A DNA stretch of 48,319 bases from Deltaproteobacteria bacterium (GTDB lineage: Bacteria; Myxococcota_A; Polyangia; Haliangiales; Haliangiaceae), in the NCBI GenBank assembly GCA_025353585.1, contig JANXOM010000409.1, positions 1 through 48,319 on the forward strand, in the 5' to 3' direction. This document shows positions 8,699 to 19,692 of the stretch, piece by piece. Below the pieces are notes generated by a model. That model had not been told where the DNA came from, did no database searches, and saw nothing but the letters and a program-made list of their open reading frames with translations. How positions within the stretch are numbered: position 1 is the stretch's first letter; every line of letters begins with the position of its first letter. Position numbers and translations under genes: made by a program.

Positions 8699-9586
8699 TC
8701 AGCTCTTGGAGCTGGTCTTCGGATCCGGCGACGCCTTGTCGAGCTCGCTCAGATCGAGGTCCTCGAGCTCCTTGAGGTCCTCGGCGGACAGGCCGCCCAG
8801 GTTCCCGCCGCTCGCGGCCGCGACCGCGCTCGGCGCCGGGCCGCTCTTGTCGTCCTTGCCGATGCCCGCGCCGAGCTGCTTCGCGTCGCTGCCCTTCGGG
8901 CCTTCGAGCGACAGGCCCATCTTGGCCTTGAGCTCGGCGAGCGCGTCGTCGTCGGAGCCGCCCGCGCCGTGCTCGAGCGCGAGGAACTTGCCCTCGAGGG
9001 TGTCGCCCGAGAGCTCGCCCGCGAGCTCGGCGCCCGCCTCGGCCTCGGCCTCCATGAGCTGGATGCGCTCGGCCATGCGATCGAACGTGTCGAACGCGCT
9101 GGTGTCGCCGAGGCCCTGCATCGTGTTGGCGATCTGCTGCTGCGCCTCCGCCCGCTTCTTGCGCGCGACGAGGATGTTCTTCTTGCGCTTCGCTTCCTCG
9201 ATCTTGTTGTTGAGGAGGCGGAGAGCGTCCTTGAGCTTGTCGACGGCGGTCTTCTGCGCCTGCCACTGCTGCTGGAACTGGGTGGCGATGGTCTCGTGCT
9301 CCTGCTTGCGCGAGAGCGCCTGGCGGGCGAGGGCGTCGTCGCCGGCGCGCACGGCGACCATGGCCTTGCGCTCCCACTCCTTCGACTTGTCGCTCTCGGC
9401 GGCGTACTGCTTGTTCAGCTTCTTCTCGTCCGCGATGGCGATCGCGACCGCCTTCTTCGCCTCGACCAGCTGCTGCTGCATCTCGAGCAGCACCTGGGTG
9501 AGCATCTTCTCGGGATCTTCAGCCTTCGAGATGAGGTCGTTGAGGTTCGACTTGATCAGCGTCCCGAGTCTGGAAAAGATGCCCAT
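8699..9586 (-). CDS. pspA: PspA/IM30 family membrane-stress protein
   Basis: 295 aa, longer than E. coli PspA (222 aa) because of a low-complexity tail. M-G-I-F-S-R-L-G-T-L-I-K-S-N-L-N-D-L is the amphipathic membrane-binding helix of the family. Residues 20-185 are a long coiled coil rich in Lys, Glu, Gln and Ala (D-P-E-K-M-L at about 24-29). Residues 220-295 are Gly/Ser/Asp-rich and end in acidic D-L-K-E-L-E-D-L-D-L-S-E-L. ESCRT-III-like scaffolds of this kind protect the inner membrane. ATG at 9586 was chosen because the family starts exactly there; the frame's upstream extension (to 9652) does not fit. Divergent from uppS. Confidence 0.88.
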   Translation of the reverse strand: MGIFSRLGTLIKSNLNDLISKAEDPEKMLTQVLLEMQQQLVEAKKAVAIAIADEKKLNKQYAAESDKSKEWERKAMVAVRAGDDALARQALSRKQEHETIATQFQQQWQAQKTAVDKLKDALRLLNNKIEEAKRKKNILVARKKRAEAQQQIANTMQGLGDTSAFDTFDRMAERIQLMEAEAEAGAELAGELSGDTLEGKFLALEHGAGGSDDDALAELKAKMGLSLEGPKGSDAKQLGAGIGKDDKSGPAPSAVAAASGGNLGGLSAEDLKELEDLDLSELDKASPDPKTSSKS

Positions 9587-9663
9587 GGCTGCCTTCGAGC
9601 GTACGGGATCGAAGGTGGCGTTGCAACGCTCGCGCCGGGCGTGATACCGCAAGCTCTTCGAGG

Positions 9664-10401
<738 letters not shown>

Positions 10402-10415
10402 TCCTCTCCAACCAG

Positions 10416-11279
<864 letters not shown>

Positions 11280-11321
11280 GCGTCGCGAATCGCCACCGTG
11301 CAGCCGGCACGGACGTTGCTG

Positions 11322-11327
11322 TATCCT
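11322..11327 (+). promoter_or_regulatory. putative -10 element for the propeller lipoprotein gene
   Basis: TATCCT followed by 5 nt and the ATG at 11333. Confidence 0.4.
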
Positions 11328-11332
11328 CGCGC

Positions 11333-12481
11333 ATGGTCCTGCCGCGCGCCATGGCTGTGGTGTTCCTCGTCGGCTGCGGAGGAGGGCCGGCGGGGTCCTC
11401 TCTCCCCGACGCTGCGCCTGGGCCCCGCTCGTGCCGGACGTTCGGCCCGCTGACGCGTGACGCCGAGCCGCTGCGCACGACCTCGGGCGCGCCGTTCCAT
11501 CCGCAGGGGATCGTGGCCGACCCCGAGGTCGTGTTCGATGGCGCGCGTTACCGCATGTGGTTCACGACCTCCGACTGGACGGCGGGCTCGGTGTTCGACG
11601 CGACCGACCGCGTCCTCGGGACGGCGTACGTCGAGAGCGGCGATGGACGGACCTGGGACGACGCGCACGCCCACCCCGCGGATCCGGCCCACAAGATCGA
11701 CCTCGTGCTCCGGCCCGGGACCTGGGACAGCAACGGCGTCGAGACCGTCGCGGTCGCGCGGTCGGCGGCGGATCACCTGCTGCTGGTTCACACCGGGGAC
11801 CGGCCCGACGGCACGTACGCCATCGGGCGCGCCGTCTCGGCCGACGGCCTGGCGTGGCAGCGCGACGAGGCGCCGCTGCTGCTGCCGGTCGCCGCGTGGG
11901 AGCAGCCGGCCTGCGTCGACCCGCCGGCGTGCACGCAGCACGTGGGCGGGGTGCTCGAGCCCTCCGTCGTGATCGACACCACCGGCCGCGAGCACGTCTG
12001 GTATGCGGGCCTGGGGCTCCGCGGCAGCGAGCTGTCGGCCGCCATCGGGCACGCGTGGACCGACGACGGCGTGCAGTGGCAGCGCGCGGCGGACCCCGTG
12101 TTCTCGCCCGGGCCGGCGGGCGCGTGGGACGAGGTGCTCGTCAGCCAGACGAACGTCGTGCCCGATCCGGCCGGCGGCTACCACCTGTTCTATCAGGGCG
12201 TGTCACGGGCGCAGCAGGCGATGTGCGACGCGTCGCCGTGCACGTTCTACACGCCCGGCTCGATCGGGCACGCGTTCAGCGCGGACGGTGACACCTGGGT
12301 TCGTGACCCGGCGCCGCTTCTCGAGCCGACGGGCGCCGATGGCTTCTTTGTCGGCGGGCCCTCGGCGGTGATCCGCGATGGCCGCCTCGAGCTGTTCTAC
12401 TTCGGCATCGCGAGCCGGGACGACGCGAATGTCCTCGCCGCGCACCTGGCGCGCGCGACGGCGACGTGCGCCGAGCCGTGA
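11333..12481 (+). CDS. lipoprotein with GH43/GH130-like five-bladed propeller
   Basis: 382 aa. Lipoprotein signal with V-V-F-L-V-G-C15. The mature part has the repeated blade pattern of furanosidase-type five-bladed propellers: D-P-E-V-V-F-D-G-A-R-Y-R-M-W-F, A-V-S-A-D-G-L-A-W, E-P-S-V-V-I-D and W-Y-A-G, then H-L-F-Y-Q-G, H-A-F-S-A-D-G-D-T-W and L-E-L-F-Y-F-G-I-A. These S-x-D-G-x-x-W and x-Y-x-G motifs are common to GH32/43/62/68/130 folds. Catalytic acids cannot be assigned, so it may be a binding protein and not an enzyme. ATG 11333 was chosen because it follows TATCCT and gives the shortest full signal peptide. Confidence 0.8.
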   Translation: MVLPRAMAVVFLVGCGGGPAGSSLPDAAPGPRSCRTFGPLTRDAEPLRTTSGAPFHPQGIVADPEVVFDGARYRMWFTTSDWTAGSVFDATDRVLGTAYVESGDGRTWDDAHAHPADPAHKIDLVLRPGTWDSNGVETVAVARSAADHLLLVHTGDRPDGTYAIGRAVSADGLAWQRDEAPLLLPVAAWEQPACVDPPACTQHVGGVLEPSVVIDTTGREHVWYAGLGLRGSELSAAIGHAWTDDGVQWQRAADPVFSPGPAGAWDEVLVSQTNVVPDPAGGYHLFYQGVSRAQQAMCDASPCTFYTPGSIGHAFSADGDTWVRDPAPLLEPTGADGFFVGGPSAVIRDGRLELFYFGIASRDDANVLAAHLARATATCAEP

Positions 12482-12488
12482 GCCTGTG

Positions 12489-13481
12489 TCACGCCGCGAT
12501 CTGCGCGAGGAACGACCGCGCGTGCGTGGCCCAGTCGCTGCCGCTGTCGAGCTCGAGGTAGCGCTCGAGGTGCTGCTTGGCCTGCGCCGCGCCGCCGACC
12601 TGGGCCAGCATGAGGCCGAGGTTGTAGTGGGCGTCCGCGAACTCCGGGGCCTGGGCGCAGACGCGGCGGAGCTCGGCGATGGCGAGGTCGGTGTCTCCGG
12701 CGTCCTCGAGGAGGTTCGCCAGGTTGTACCGGGCCTCGGCCTGGTTCGGGTCGTGGTCGAGCGCGCGCTCGTAGAGCTTGCGCGCCTCGTCGAGCTCGCC
12801 GGCGCGGAAGACGAGGTTGCCGAGGTTCGTCAGCGCGGCGGCCATGTGCGGCTCGAGGTCGATCGCCTGCCGGAAGAGGTGCTCGGCCGTCTCGGAGTCG
12901 TTGCGGTCCATCGCCGCGCAGGCCTCGATGAAGTACTTGTACGCGGTCATCCCGCCGTTCGCCTCGGTCGGCGGATCGTCGATGGACATCGGCGCGCCAT
13001 CGACGGCGTGGGCTCGCCCACCGCCGGCAGCGCCGCCGAATGGCGGTGCGGCTCGATCGACGGGCACGGCGCCCGGCTCCACGCGGGGGAGCGCCAGCAC
13101 CTCGGCGATGTGCGCGCCGAAGCTCGGCACGTTGAACGCCATCACGACCTGGCCGCCGATCGGCTCGAACGCGACGTCATCCGCCAGCGCCACGAGCGTC
13201 TCGCCGTCGCTGCACACCCGCAGGCGCGACATCAAGTGGAGATCGCCGGGCAGCGCCTTCTTGAGCGCCTCGACGTTTCGCCGCACGCGATTGAGCGGCA
13301 TGTTCGCGATCAGCAGGTCCTTCGCCGCCTTCACGGCGACGAGGTCGCAGAACGTGTAGTAGAAGCGGCCGCCCTTGCGGACCGTCGGGCCGACGAAGCC
13401 GGTCTGCTGCCAGTAGCGCAGGCGCGACTCCTGGACGGCGAGGATCTTGGCGACATCGCGGACGCTGTACAGCTCGATCAT
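12489..13481 (-). CDS. MerR-type DNA-binding protein fused to TPR repeats
   Basis: 330 aa. Residues 4-72 form a MerR winged helix (Y-S-V-R-D-V-A-K-I-L...L-R-Y-W-Q-Q-T-G-F), with the L-R-Y-W signature intact. About 95-145 is a linker domain; 145-165 is Gly/Pro-rich. At least four TPR units follow (about 180-320), for example A-L-T-N-L-G-N-L-V-F-R-A-G and A-R-Y-N-L-A-N-L-L-E-D-A-G. The effector side is thus a protein-interaction scaffold. ATG at 13481 overlaps the upstream TGA (ATGA) and has GAGGAG 6 nt before it, one of the clear ribosome binding sites in the window. Target genes unknown. Confidence 0.85.
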   Translation of the reverse strand: MIELYSVRDVAKILAVQESRLRYWQQTGFVGPTVRKGGRFYYTFCDLVAVKAAKDLLIANMPLNRVRRNVEALKKALPGDLHLMSRLRVCSDGETLVALADDVAFEPIGGQVVMAFNVPSFGAHIAEVLALPRVEPGAVPVDRAAPPFGGAAGGGRAHAVDGAPMSIDDPPTEANGGMTAYKYFIEACAAMDRNDSETAEHLFRQAIDLEPHMAAALTNLGNLVFRAGELDEARKLYERALDHDPNQAEARYNLANLLEDAGDTDLAIAELRRVCAQAPEFADAHYNLGLMLAQVGGAAQAKQHLERYLELDSGSDWATHARSFLAQIAA

Positions 13482-13996
13482 GCGTTTCTCCTCTGGGCTT
13501 CCACGTTGAGGCTGAGATGGACCTCGGGGCCGCGCGCGCGGCTCTCGACGTCGATGTGGGGGATCGCGAGGTCGTTCCCGGCGACGCGGCGGGCCTCGAC
13601 GACCGCGATGCGCCGCGCGTGATCGCGGCAGCGCTCGTCGGACGCGTACAGGAACGCCACGCGCTGGGCGGTCGACGAGTCCGGCGGATCCGAGATGAGC
13701 TCGCTGGCCCGCGACAGGTCGACGGTCATCATCGTCGAGCCGGCGTAGACATCGCCGGCCCATTCGCCCTCCGAGAGCATCCGCGCCGCGCCGTGCAGCA
13801 GGTCGACGGCGACGGGAGCGAGGCGAACCGCCACCTGGCGCTCGAACAAGGAGACCCGGCGGACCAGCGCCATCGGCTTCCGCGGCGGCGGGGCCGCGGT
13901 CACGACACTGGGTCTCGATCGGCTTGTCGGCTCCGCCGCCAGCGCCTGTACGGAGGAGACCGCCCGCGAGGAACGCGGTCTGGGGGGAGCTGCCAT
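13478..13996 (-). CDS. hypothetical protein coupled to the MerR-TPR regulator
   Basis: 172 aa without recognised domains. Residues 1-40 are Pro/Arg/Ser-rich and probably disordered. The remainder (M-A-L-V-R-R-V-S-L-F-E-R-Q-V-A-V-R-L onward) looks like a compact alpha/beta domain with many Arg, no membrane helix and no signal. ATG at 13996 is preceded by TACCAT and 6 nt, as in other leaderless starts here. The stop overlaps the start of the MerR-TPR gene, so the two are coupled and may form a complex. Shares a 104-bp intergenic region holding a 14-bp palindrome with the sigma-54 regulator gene. Confidence 0.65.
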   Translation of the reverse strand: MAAPPRPRSSRAVSSVQALAAEPTSRSRPSVVTAAPPPRKPMALVRRVSLFERQVAVRLAPVAVDLLHGAARMLSEGEWAGDVYAGSTMMTVDLSRASELISDPPDSSTAQRVAFLYASDERCRDHARRIAVVEARRVAGNDLAIPHIDVESRARGPEVHLSLNVEAQRRNA

Positions 13997-14002
13997 GGCC
14001 TG

Positions 14003-14008
14003 ATGGTA
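14003..14008 (-). promoter_or_regulatory. putative -10 element of the 13996 operon
   Basis: On the minus strand TACCAT is followed by 6 nt and the ATG at 13996. Confidence 0.4.
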
Positions 14009-14034
14009 ATGAGCCGCGGGCAGGTGGCCAACTT

Positions 14035-14048
14035 TCCTACATGTAGGA
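14035..14048. promoter_or_regulatory. 14-bp perfect palindrome between divergent regulators
   Basis: TCCTACATGTAGGA sits between the MerR-TPR operon (start 13996, minus) and the sigma-54 regulator (start 14101, plus). A perfect palindrome midway between two regulator genes is a good operator candidate, for the MerR-type protein or another regulator. Binding is inferred. Confidence 0.5.
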
Positions 14049-14100
14049 TAGGGAGCGGCTCCCCGTTGCGTCCGGCCGCGTGGTACGTCCTGGCGACACG

Positions 14101-15668
<1,568 letters not shown>

Positions 15669-15672
<4 letters not shown>

Positions 15673-16241
15673 ATCTCGACGGTTCCGGCCGGCGACGTGA
15701 TGCGCAGCTTCGGGCCGGCGACGACCGAGAGCGCGAGGCCGAGCAGCGGCGCGGCGAGCGCGCCGGCGGCGTCGGGTCGGACGGTGGTGTAGTGGTCGCC
15801 GGTCAGGACGTAGACCTCGGCCACACGCGTGTGCGGGTCCACGAGCCAGACCTCGGGAATGCCGCAGCGAGCGTAGTAGTCGAACTTGTCGCGGCTCTCG
15901 TCGTGCGGCGACAGGATCTCGATGACGAGCTCCGCGCGCGCTTCGATGCCGCGTTCGGTGAAGTGCTCGGGCGCGACGAGCGAGACATCCGGAACGCGCC
16001 AGTTCTTCCGCCGCGCCGGGTCGGGGTCGAAGACGCTGATCTCGTAAAACCGACGCCAGCCGCGCGCGTCGGCCAAGGCCTTCAACGCGTCGAGCAGCGC
16101 CATGCCCAGGCCCTGGTGGGAGGTGGTCGGTTGCGGTGACACGTGCAGCACTCCGTCCCAGCACTCGTCCCGACGGTCTTCACCCGTCATGCGCCGCTCC
16201 GCGATCCAGTGTTCGGGCATCTGCAGGATCACGGCGCGCAT
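15669..16241 (-). CDS. Uma2 family (DUF820) putative endonuclease, copy 1
   Basis: 190 aa. PD-(D/E)xK nuclease fold: D85 in R-V-P-D-V-S-L-V, E108 in E-L-V-I-E-I-L-S-P and K119 in S-R-D-K-F, then G-I-P-E-V-W-L-V-D. Uma2 proteins are widespread in cyanobacteria and myxobacteria and mostly uncharacterised. ATG at 16241 matches the subfamily N-terminus (M-R-A-V-I-L). An upstream GTG at 16316 would add 25 residues that are also preserved in copy 2, so a longer form is possible. The stop overlaps the sigma-54 regulator stop by 4 bp. Paired with the broken copy at 16395. Confidence 0.85.
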
Positions 16242-16265
16242 GACGTGAGTATCGGGCGCGGCCAC

Positions 16266-16329
16266 GGGCCGGCGCAATCCAGGAAGCGTGCCGCCCGCAA
16301 CACCGCGTGATCGCACCGGTGACTGTCCG
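16266..16329. repeat. 64-bp identical block, copy 1 (upstream of Uma2 copy 1)
   Basis: Identical base for base to 16987-17050. Starts GGGCCGGCGCAATCC and ends ...GACTGTCCG. Confidence 0.9.
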
Positions 16330-16381
16330 AATTTGTCCGGCTATCGGACAGTCGTTCCGCGTGCCGGACAGCGCCCGGACA
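16324..16381. repeat. TGTCCG/CGGACA hexamer array, copy 1
   Basis: TGTCCG at 16324-16329 and 16334-16339, then CGGACA at 16345-16350, 16365-16370 and 16376-16381. The hexamers can pair with each other as nested hairpins. Could be regulator sites for the Uma2 promoter or ends of a small element. Confidence 0.75.
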
Positions 16382-16394
16382 ACGGGGAGCAGTC

Positions 16395-16962
16395 CTAGAT
16401 CTCGACGACCCTGGCGGATGACGCGATGCGGAGCTTCGGGCCGGCGGCCACCGAGAGCGCGAGGCCGAGCACGGGAGCGTGACGGGCGCCCGCGGCGTCG
16501 GGCTCCACGGCGACGTAGCGGCCTGCGGTCAGGATGAAGACCTCCTGAACCCTCGTGCCTGGATCGACGAGCCAGACTTCGGGAATTCCGCACGTCGCGA
16601 AGAAGGGGAGCTTGTCCCGGCTCTCGTCATACGGGGATAGAACCTCGATGACGAGCTCGGCGCGGCCCTCCACCCCGCGCCAGACAGGTGCTCGGGGGGG
16701 ACGATCGTGACGTCCGGGCCTCGGTTGTTGTTGTCGCCGTTGCTCGGGTCGAACACACCGATCTCGTAAAAGACTTCCCAGCCGCGCGCGGTCGCGAGCG
16801 GCTCGAGCGTCTCGAGCAGATCGCGGCGAGGCGCTGATGCGCGGTGCTCGGAACCGGCGACATGTGCAGGACTCCATCCCAGACCTCGTCGCGACGATCC
16901 TCCCCCGTCGTGCGTCGCTCCGCGAGCCAGTGCTCGGGCACCTGCAGGATGACAGCGCGCAT
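16395..16962 (-). pseudogene. Uma2 family putative endonuclease, copy 2, frameshifted twice
   Basis: Homologous to copy 1 along its whole length but split over three frames. Frame 1 (from ATG 16962) has M-R-A-V-I-L-Q-V-P-E-H-W to T-A-H-Q-R-L-A. A base is missing near 16830-16840. Frame 2 carries R-D-L-L-E-T-L-E-P-L to P-P-E-H-L-S. A second base is missing near 16680-16690, beside a run of seven G (16694-16700). Frame 3 holds E-L-V-I-E-V-L-S-P-Y-D-E-S-R-D-K and G-I-P-E-V-W-L-V-D. The length of 568 bp is two bases short of 190 codons. Restoring both bases would give a 189-aa protein with all catalytic residues, so either the copy is dead or the assembly lost two bases. Confidence 0.8.
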
Positions 16963-16986
16963 GGGGTGAGTATCGGGCGAGGCCAT

Positions 16987-17050
16987 GGGCCGGCGCAATC
17001 CAGGAAGCGTGCCGCCCGCAACACCGCGTGATCGCACCGGTGACTGTCCG
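16987..17050. repeat. 64-bp identical block, copy 2 (upstream of Uma2 copy 2)
   Basis: Identical to 16266-16329. It can be read in frame with the Uma2 gene from a GTG in both copies, but this alone does not explain identity at every base. Confidence 0.9.
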
Positions 17051-17091
17051 GTGTTGTCCGCTATTCGGACAATCGTTCCGGATGCCGGACA
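17045..17091. repeat. TGTCCG/CGGACA hexamer array, copy 2
   Basis: TGTCCG at 17045-17050 and 17055-17060; CGGACA at 17066-17071 and 17086-17091; a further CGGACC at 17097-17102. Same layout as 16324-16381 but with changed spacer bases, so the hexamers are better kept than the DNA between them. Confidence 0.75.
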
Positions 17092-17118
17092 CCACCCGGA
17101 CCGCGCCCGGTTCTGGGC

Positions 17119-17124
17119 TAGAGT
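17119..17124 (+). promoter_or_regulatory. putative -10 element for gshB
   Basis: TAGAGT followed by 9 nt and the ATG at 17134. Confidence 0.35.
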
Positions 17125-17133
17125 CCGCGAGCC

Positions 17134-18090
<957 letters not shown>

Positions 18091-18278
18091 GGCCGCGCCC
18101 GCGCCAGCTCGGCGGTCAATCCCCGCTCGAACGTCGCCGAGGGGACCCGGGCGAGGGCCGCGGACGCCGGGTGTGACCGCGCCGCGGCGGCCGGTGTGAA
18201 GTGGCGTGCACGCGACCCGCGCGAGACCCCGGAGCGGCGCTCGTTTCGCACGGGACGGGCGCTGCATCTGGGACGCCC

Positions 18279-19640
18279 GTGCGACGTGCGCTCCTCCTTC
18301 TATTAGCCCTCGCGGCCTGCCACGGCGGCACCGTCGAGCCGACCAAGCCCGCGCTGACCCTGTACCCGACGGATCCGTTCCGCATCGGCCACGAGACCTG
18401 GGTCGACGACACGGAGGTCCGGTATGTCTACGCCGAGCGCTGCGCGACCGGGCCGTTCGAGATCGAGCTCGCGGCGCCGGCGGAGGTGCCGGAGTGGGGG
18501 CGCCGCATCGTGGTGGAGGTGTATGGCCAGCGCCACCTGACCATCGACAACCGGCTGATGACCGCGCATGGCGAGCGCTCGCTGCCGACGATGATCTACG
18601 ACAACGACGACCAGGAACACGCGCACTGCCGGCCGACCCCGGGCGAGGGCTCGGGGGTCGCCGCCGCGACGCCGCGGCGCCCCGGCGGGCCAGGCGCCGC
18701 CCACGACAAACCGCCCGGCGCCCACCCGCCCGAGCGGCTCGTGGTCGACGTGCCGGCCGTCGACCTTCCACGGCTCACCGTCTCCACGGCCCCCCTGGTC
18801 GGGCTTCCGATCACCGGCACCAACTTGTTCTGGCTCCCGAAAGGCGATCCGTTCTACTGGGCGACCGACTACATCACGCAGCCGATCGTGGGTCCGGCGG
18901 ATGGCGCCGCGCAGCTCCGCATCTGGTTCCAGAAGCCGGTCGACATGCATGGCGTGGTGTTGCGTGTGCGCCAGCAACACCTCGTGCCGGCGAAGATGGC
19001 GGACTACGCCGCCGACTTCGCGGGGCGCGTCGAGCGCGTGCGGGCCCGGCGCGAGGCCGAGCGGCCCGCGTCCCAGGCCGATCAGCTCGCGCGCGCCGAT
19101 CGGTGCAAGGCGACGCCGGACGTTCGCGAATGCGCCGCGATGCGGTATCAGCGGCACATGCCGCCCCCGCCGCGCGCCGAGCCGCATGGCGGGGCGCCGG
19201 ACGGTACCGACTGGGTGCCGGGCTACTGGAGCTGGGATGACGCGATCGGCGACTTCGCGTGGATCGCCGGGACGTACGTCACGCGGCCCCTGCCGCCGGT
19301 CGCGGCGGTGCCCCTGCCAATCGTCCCTGCGCCCCCGCCGCGCGCGCCGGCGCCGGTCGCGCCCGGGCCCGAGGCCGAGCCGGTGGCGACGACGCCCGAG
19401 CCGCGCACGATCGAGGCGAGCATCCCGGACGCGCCGCCTCCGCGCGTCGAGGTGGTCTCGGCGCCGCCCGCGCAGCGCGCGGTCGTGTGGGCCGGCGGCC
19501 ACTGGGAGCTCGTCGGGGCGGCGTGGCGCTGGACGCCGGGACGCTGGGTCGCGGGGGCGCTGCGCTATCGCGCGCCGGCGGTCCACGTCCGCGGCACCGT
19601 GCGCGTGTACGTGCCCGGTGGGTGGATCCGCGCGCGCTGA
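18279..19640 (+). CDS. large lipoprotein with WxxGxW-type repeats
   Basis: 453 aa. GTG at 18279 starts V-R-R-A-L-L-L-L-L-A-L-A-A-C14, a clear lipobox; a longer frame upstream would bury it. Residues 20-250 have no recognised domain and include a Gly/Pro/His-rich insert near 120-150. Residues about 250-300 are a charged helix. W-V-P-G-Y-W-S-W starts at 312 and W-A-G-G-H-W-E-L at 404; both match the WXXGXW (YXWGXW) repeat of bacterial envelope proteins. Between them is a Pro-rich spacer (about 335-395). Probably an outer-membrane lipoprotein of unknown role. The 188 bp before it hold no clear promoter or other gene. Confidence 0.75.
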   Translation: MRRALLLLLALAACHGGTVEPTKPALTLYPTDPFRIGHETWVDDTEVRYVYAERCATGPFEIELAAPAEVPEWGRRIVVEVYGQRHLTIDNRLMTAHGERSLPTMIYDNDDQEHAHCRPTPGEGSGVAAATPRRPGGPGAAHDKPPGAHPPERLVVDVPAVDLPRLTVSTAPLVGLPITGTNLFWLPKGDPFYWATDYITQPIVGPADGAAQLRIWFQKPVDMHGVVLRVRQQHLVPAKMADYAADFAGRVERVRARREAERPASQADQLARADRCKATPDVRECAAMRYQRHMPPPPRAEPHGGAPDGTDWVPGYWSWDDAIGDFAWIAGTYVTRPLPPVAAVPLPIVPAPPPRAPAPVAPGPEAEPVATTPEPRTIEASIPDAPPPRVEVVSAPPAQRAVVWAGGHWELVGAAWRWTPGRWVAGALRYRAPAVHVRGTVRVYVPGGWIRAR

Positions 19641-19647
19641 CCGCGTC

Positions 19648-19683
19648 GGTCGGCGTTGCGCGCGCGGCGCGGCCACGCTGACC
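19648..19683. terminator. stem-loop in the convergent gap, possible terminator
   Basis: GGTCGGCGT (19648-19656) pairs with ACGCTGACC (19675-19683), nine pairs including one G-T, with an 18-nt GC-rich loop. It lies between two convergent genes. There is no T-tract on either side, so it is not a classical intrinsic terminator. Confidence 0.35.
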
Positions 19684-19692
19684 TTGCGACCG

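Noticed and set aside
16242..16316. A 25-residue N-terminal extension of Uma2 copy 1 from GTG 16316, readable in frame in copy 2 as well.
   Set aside because: The subfamily begins at M-R-A-V and a -10-like GATACT sits just before that ATG. Kept only as a possible alternative start.
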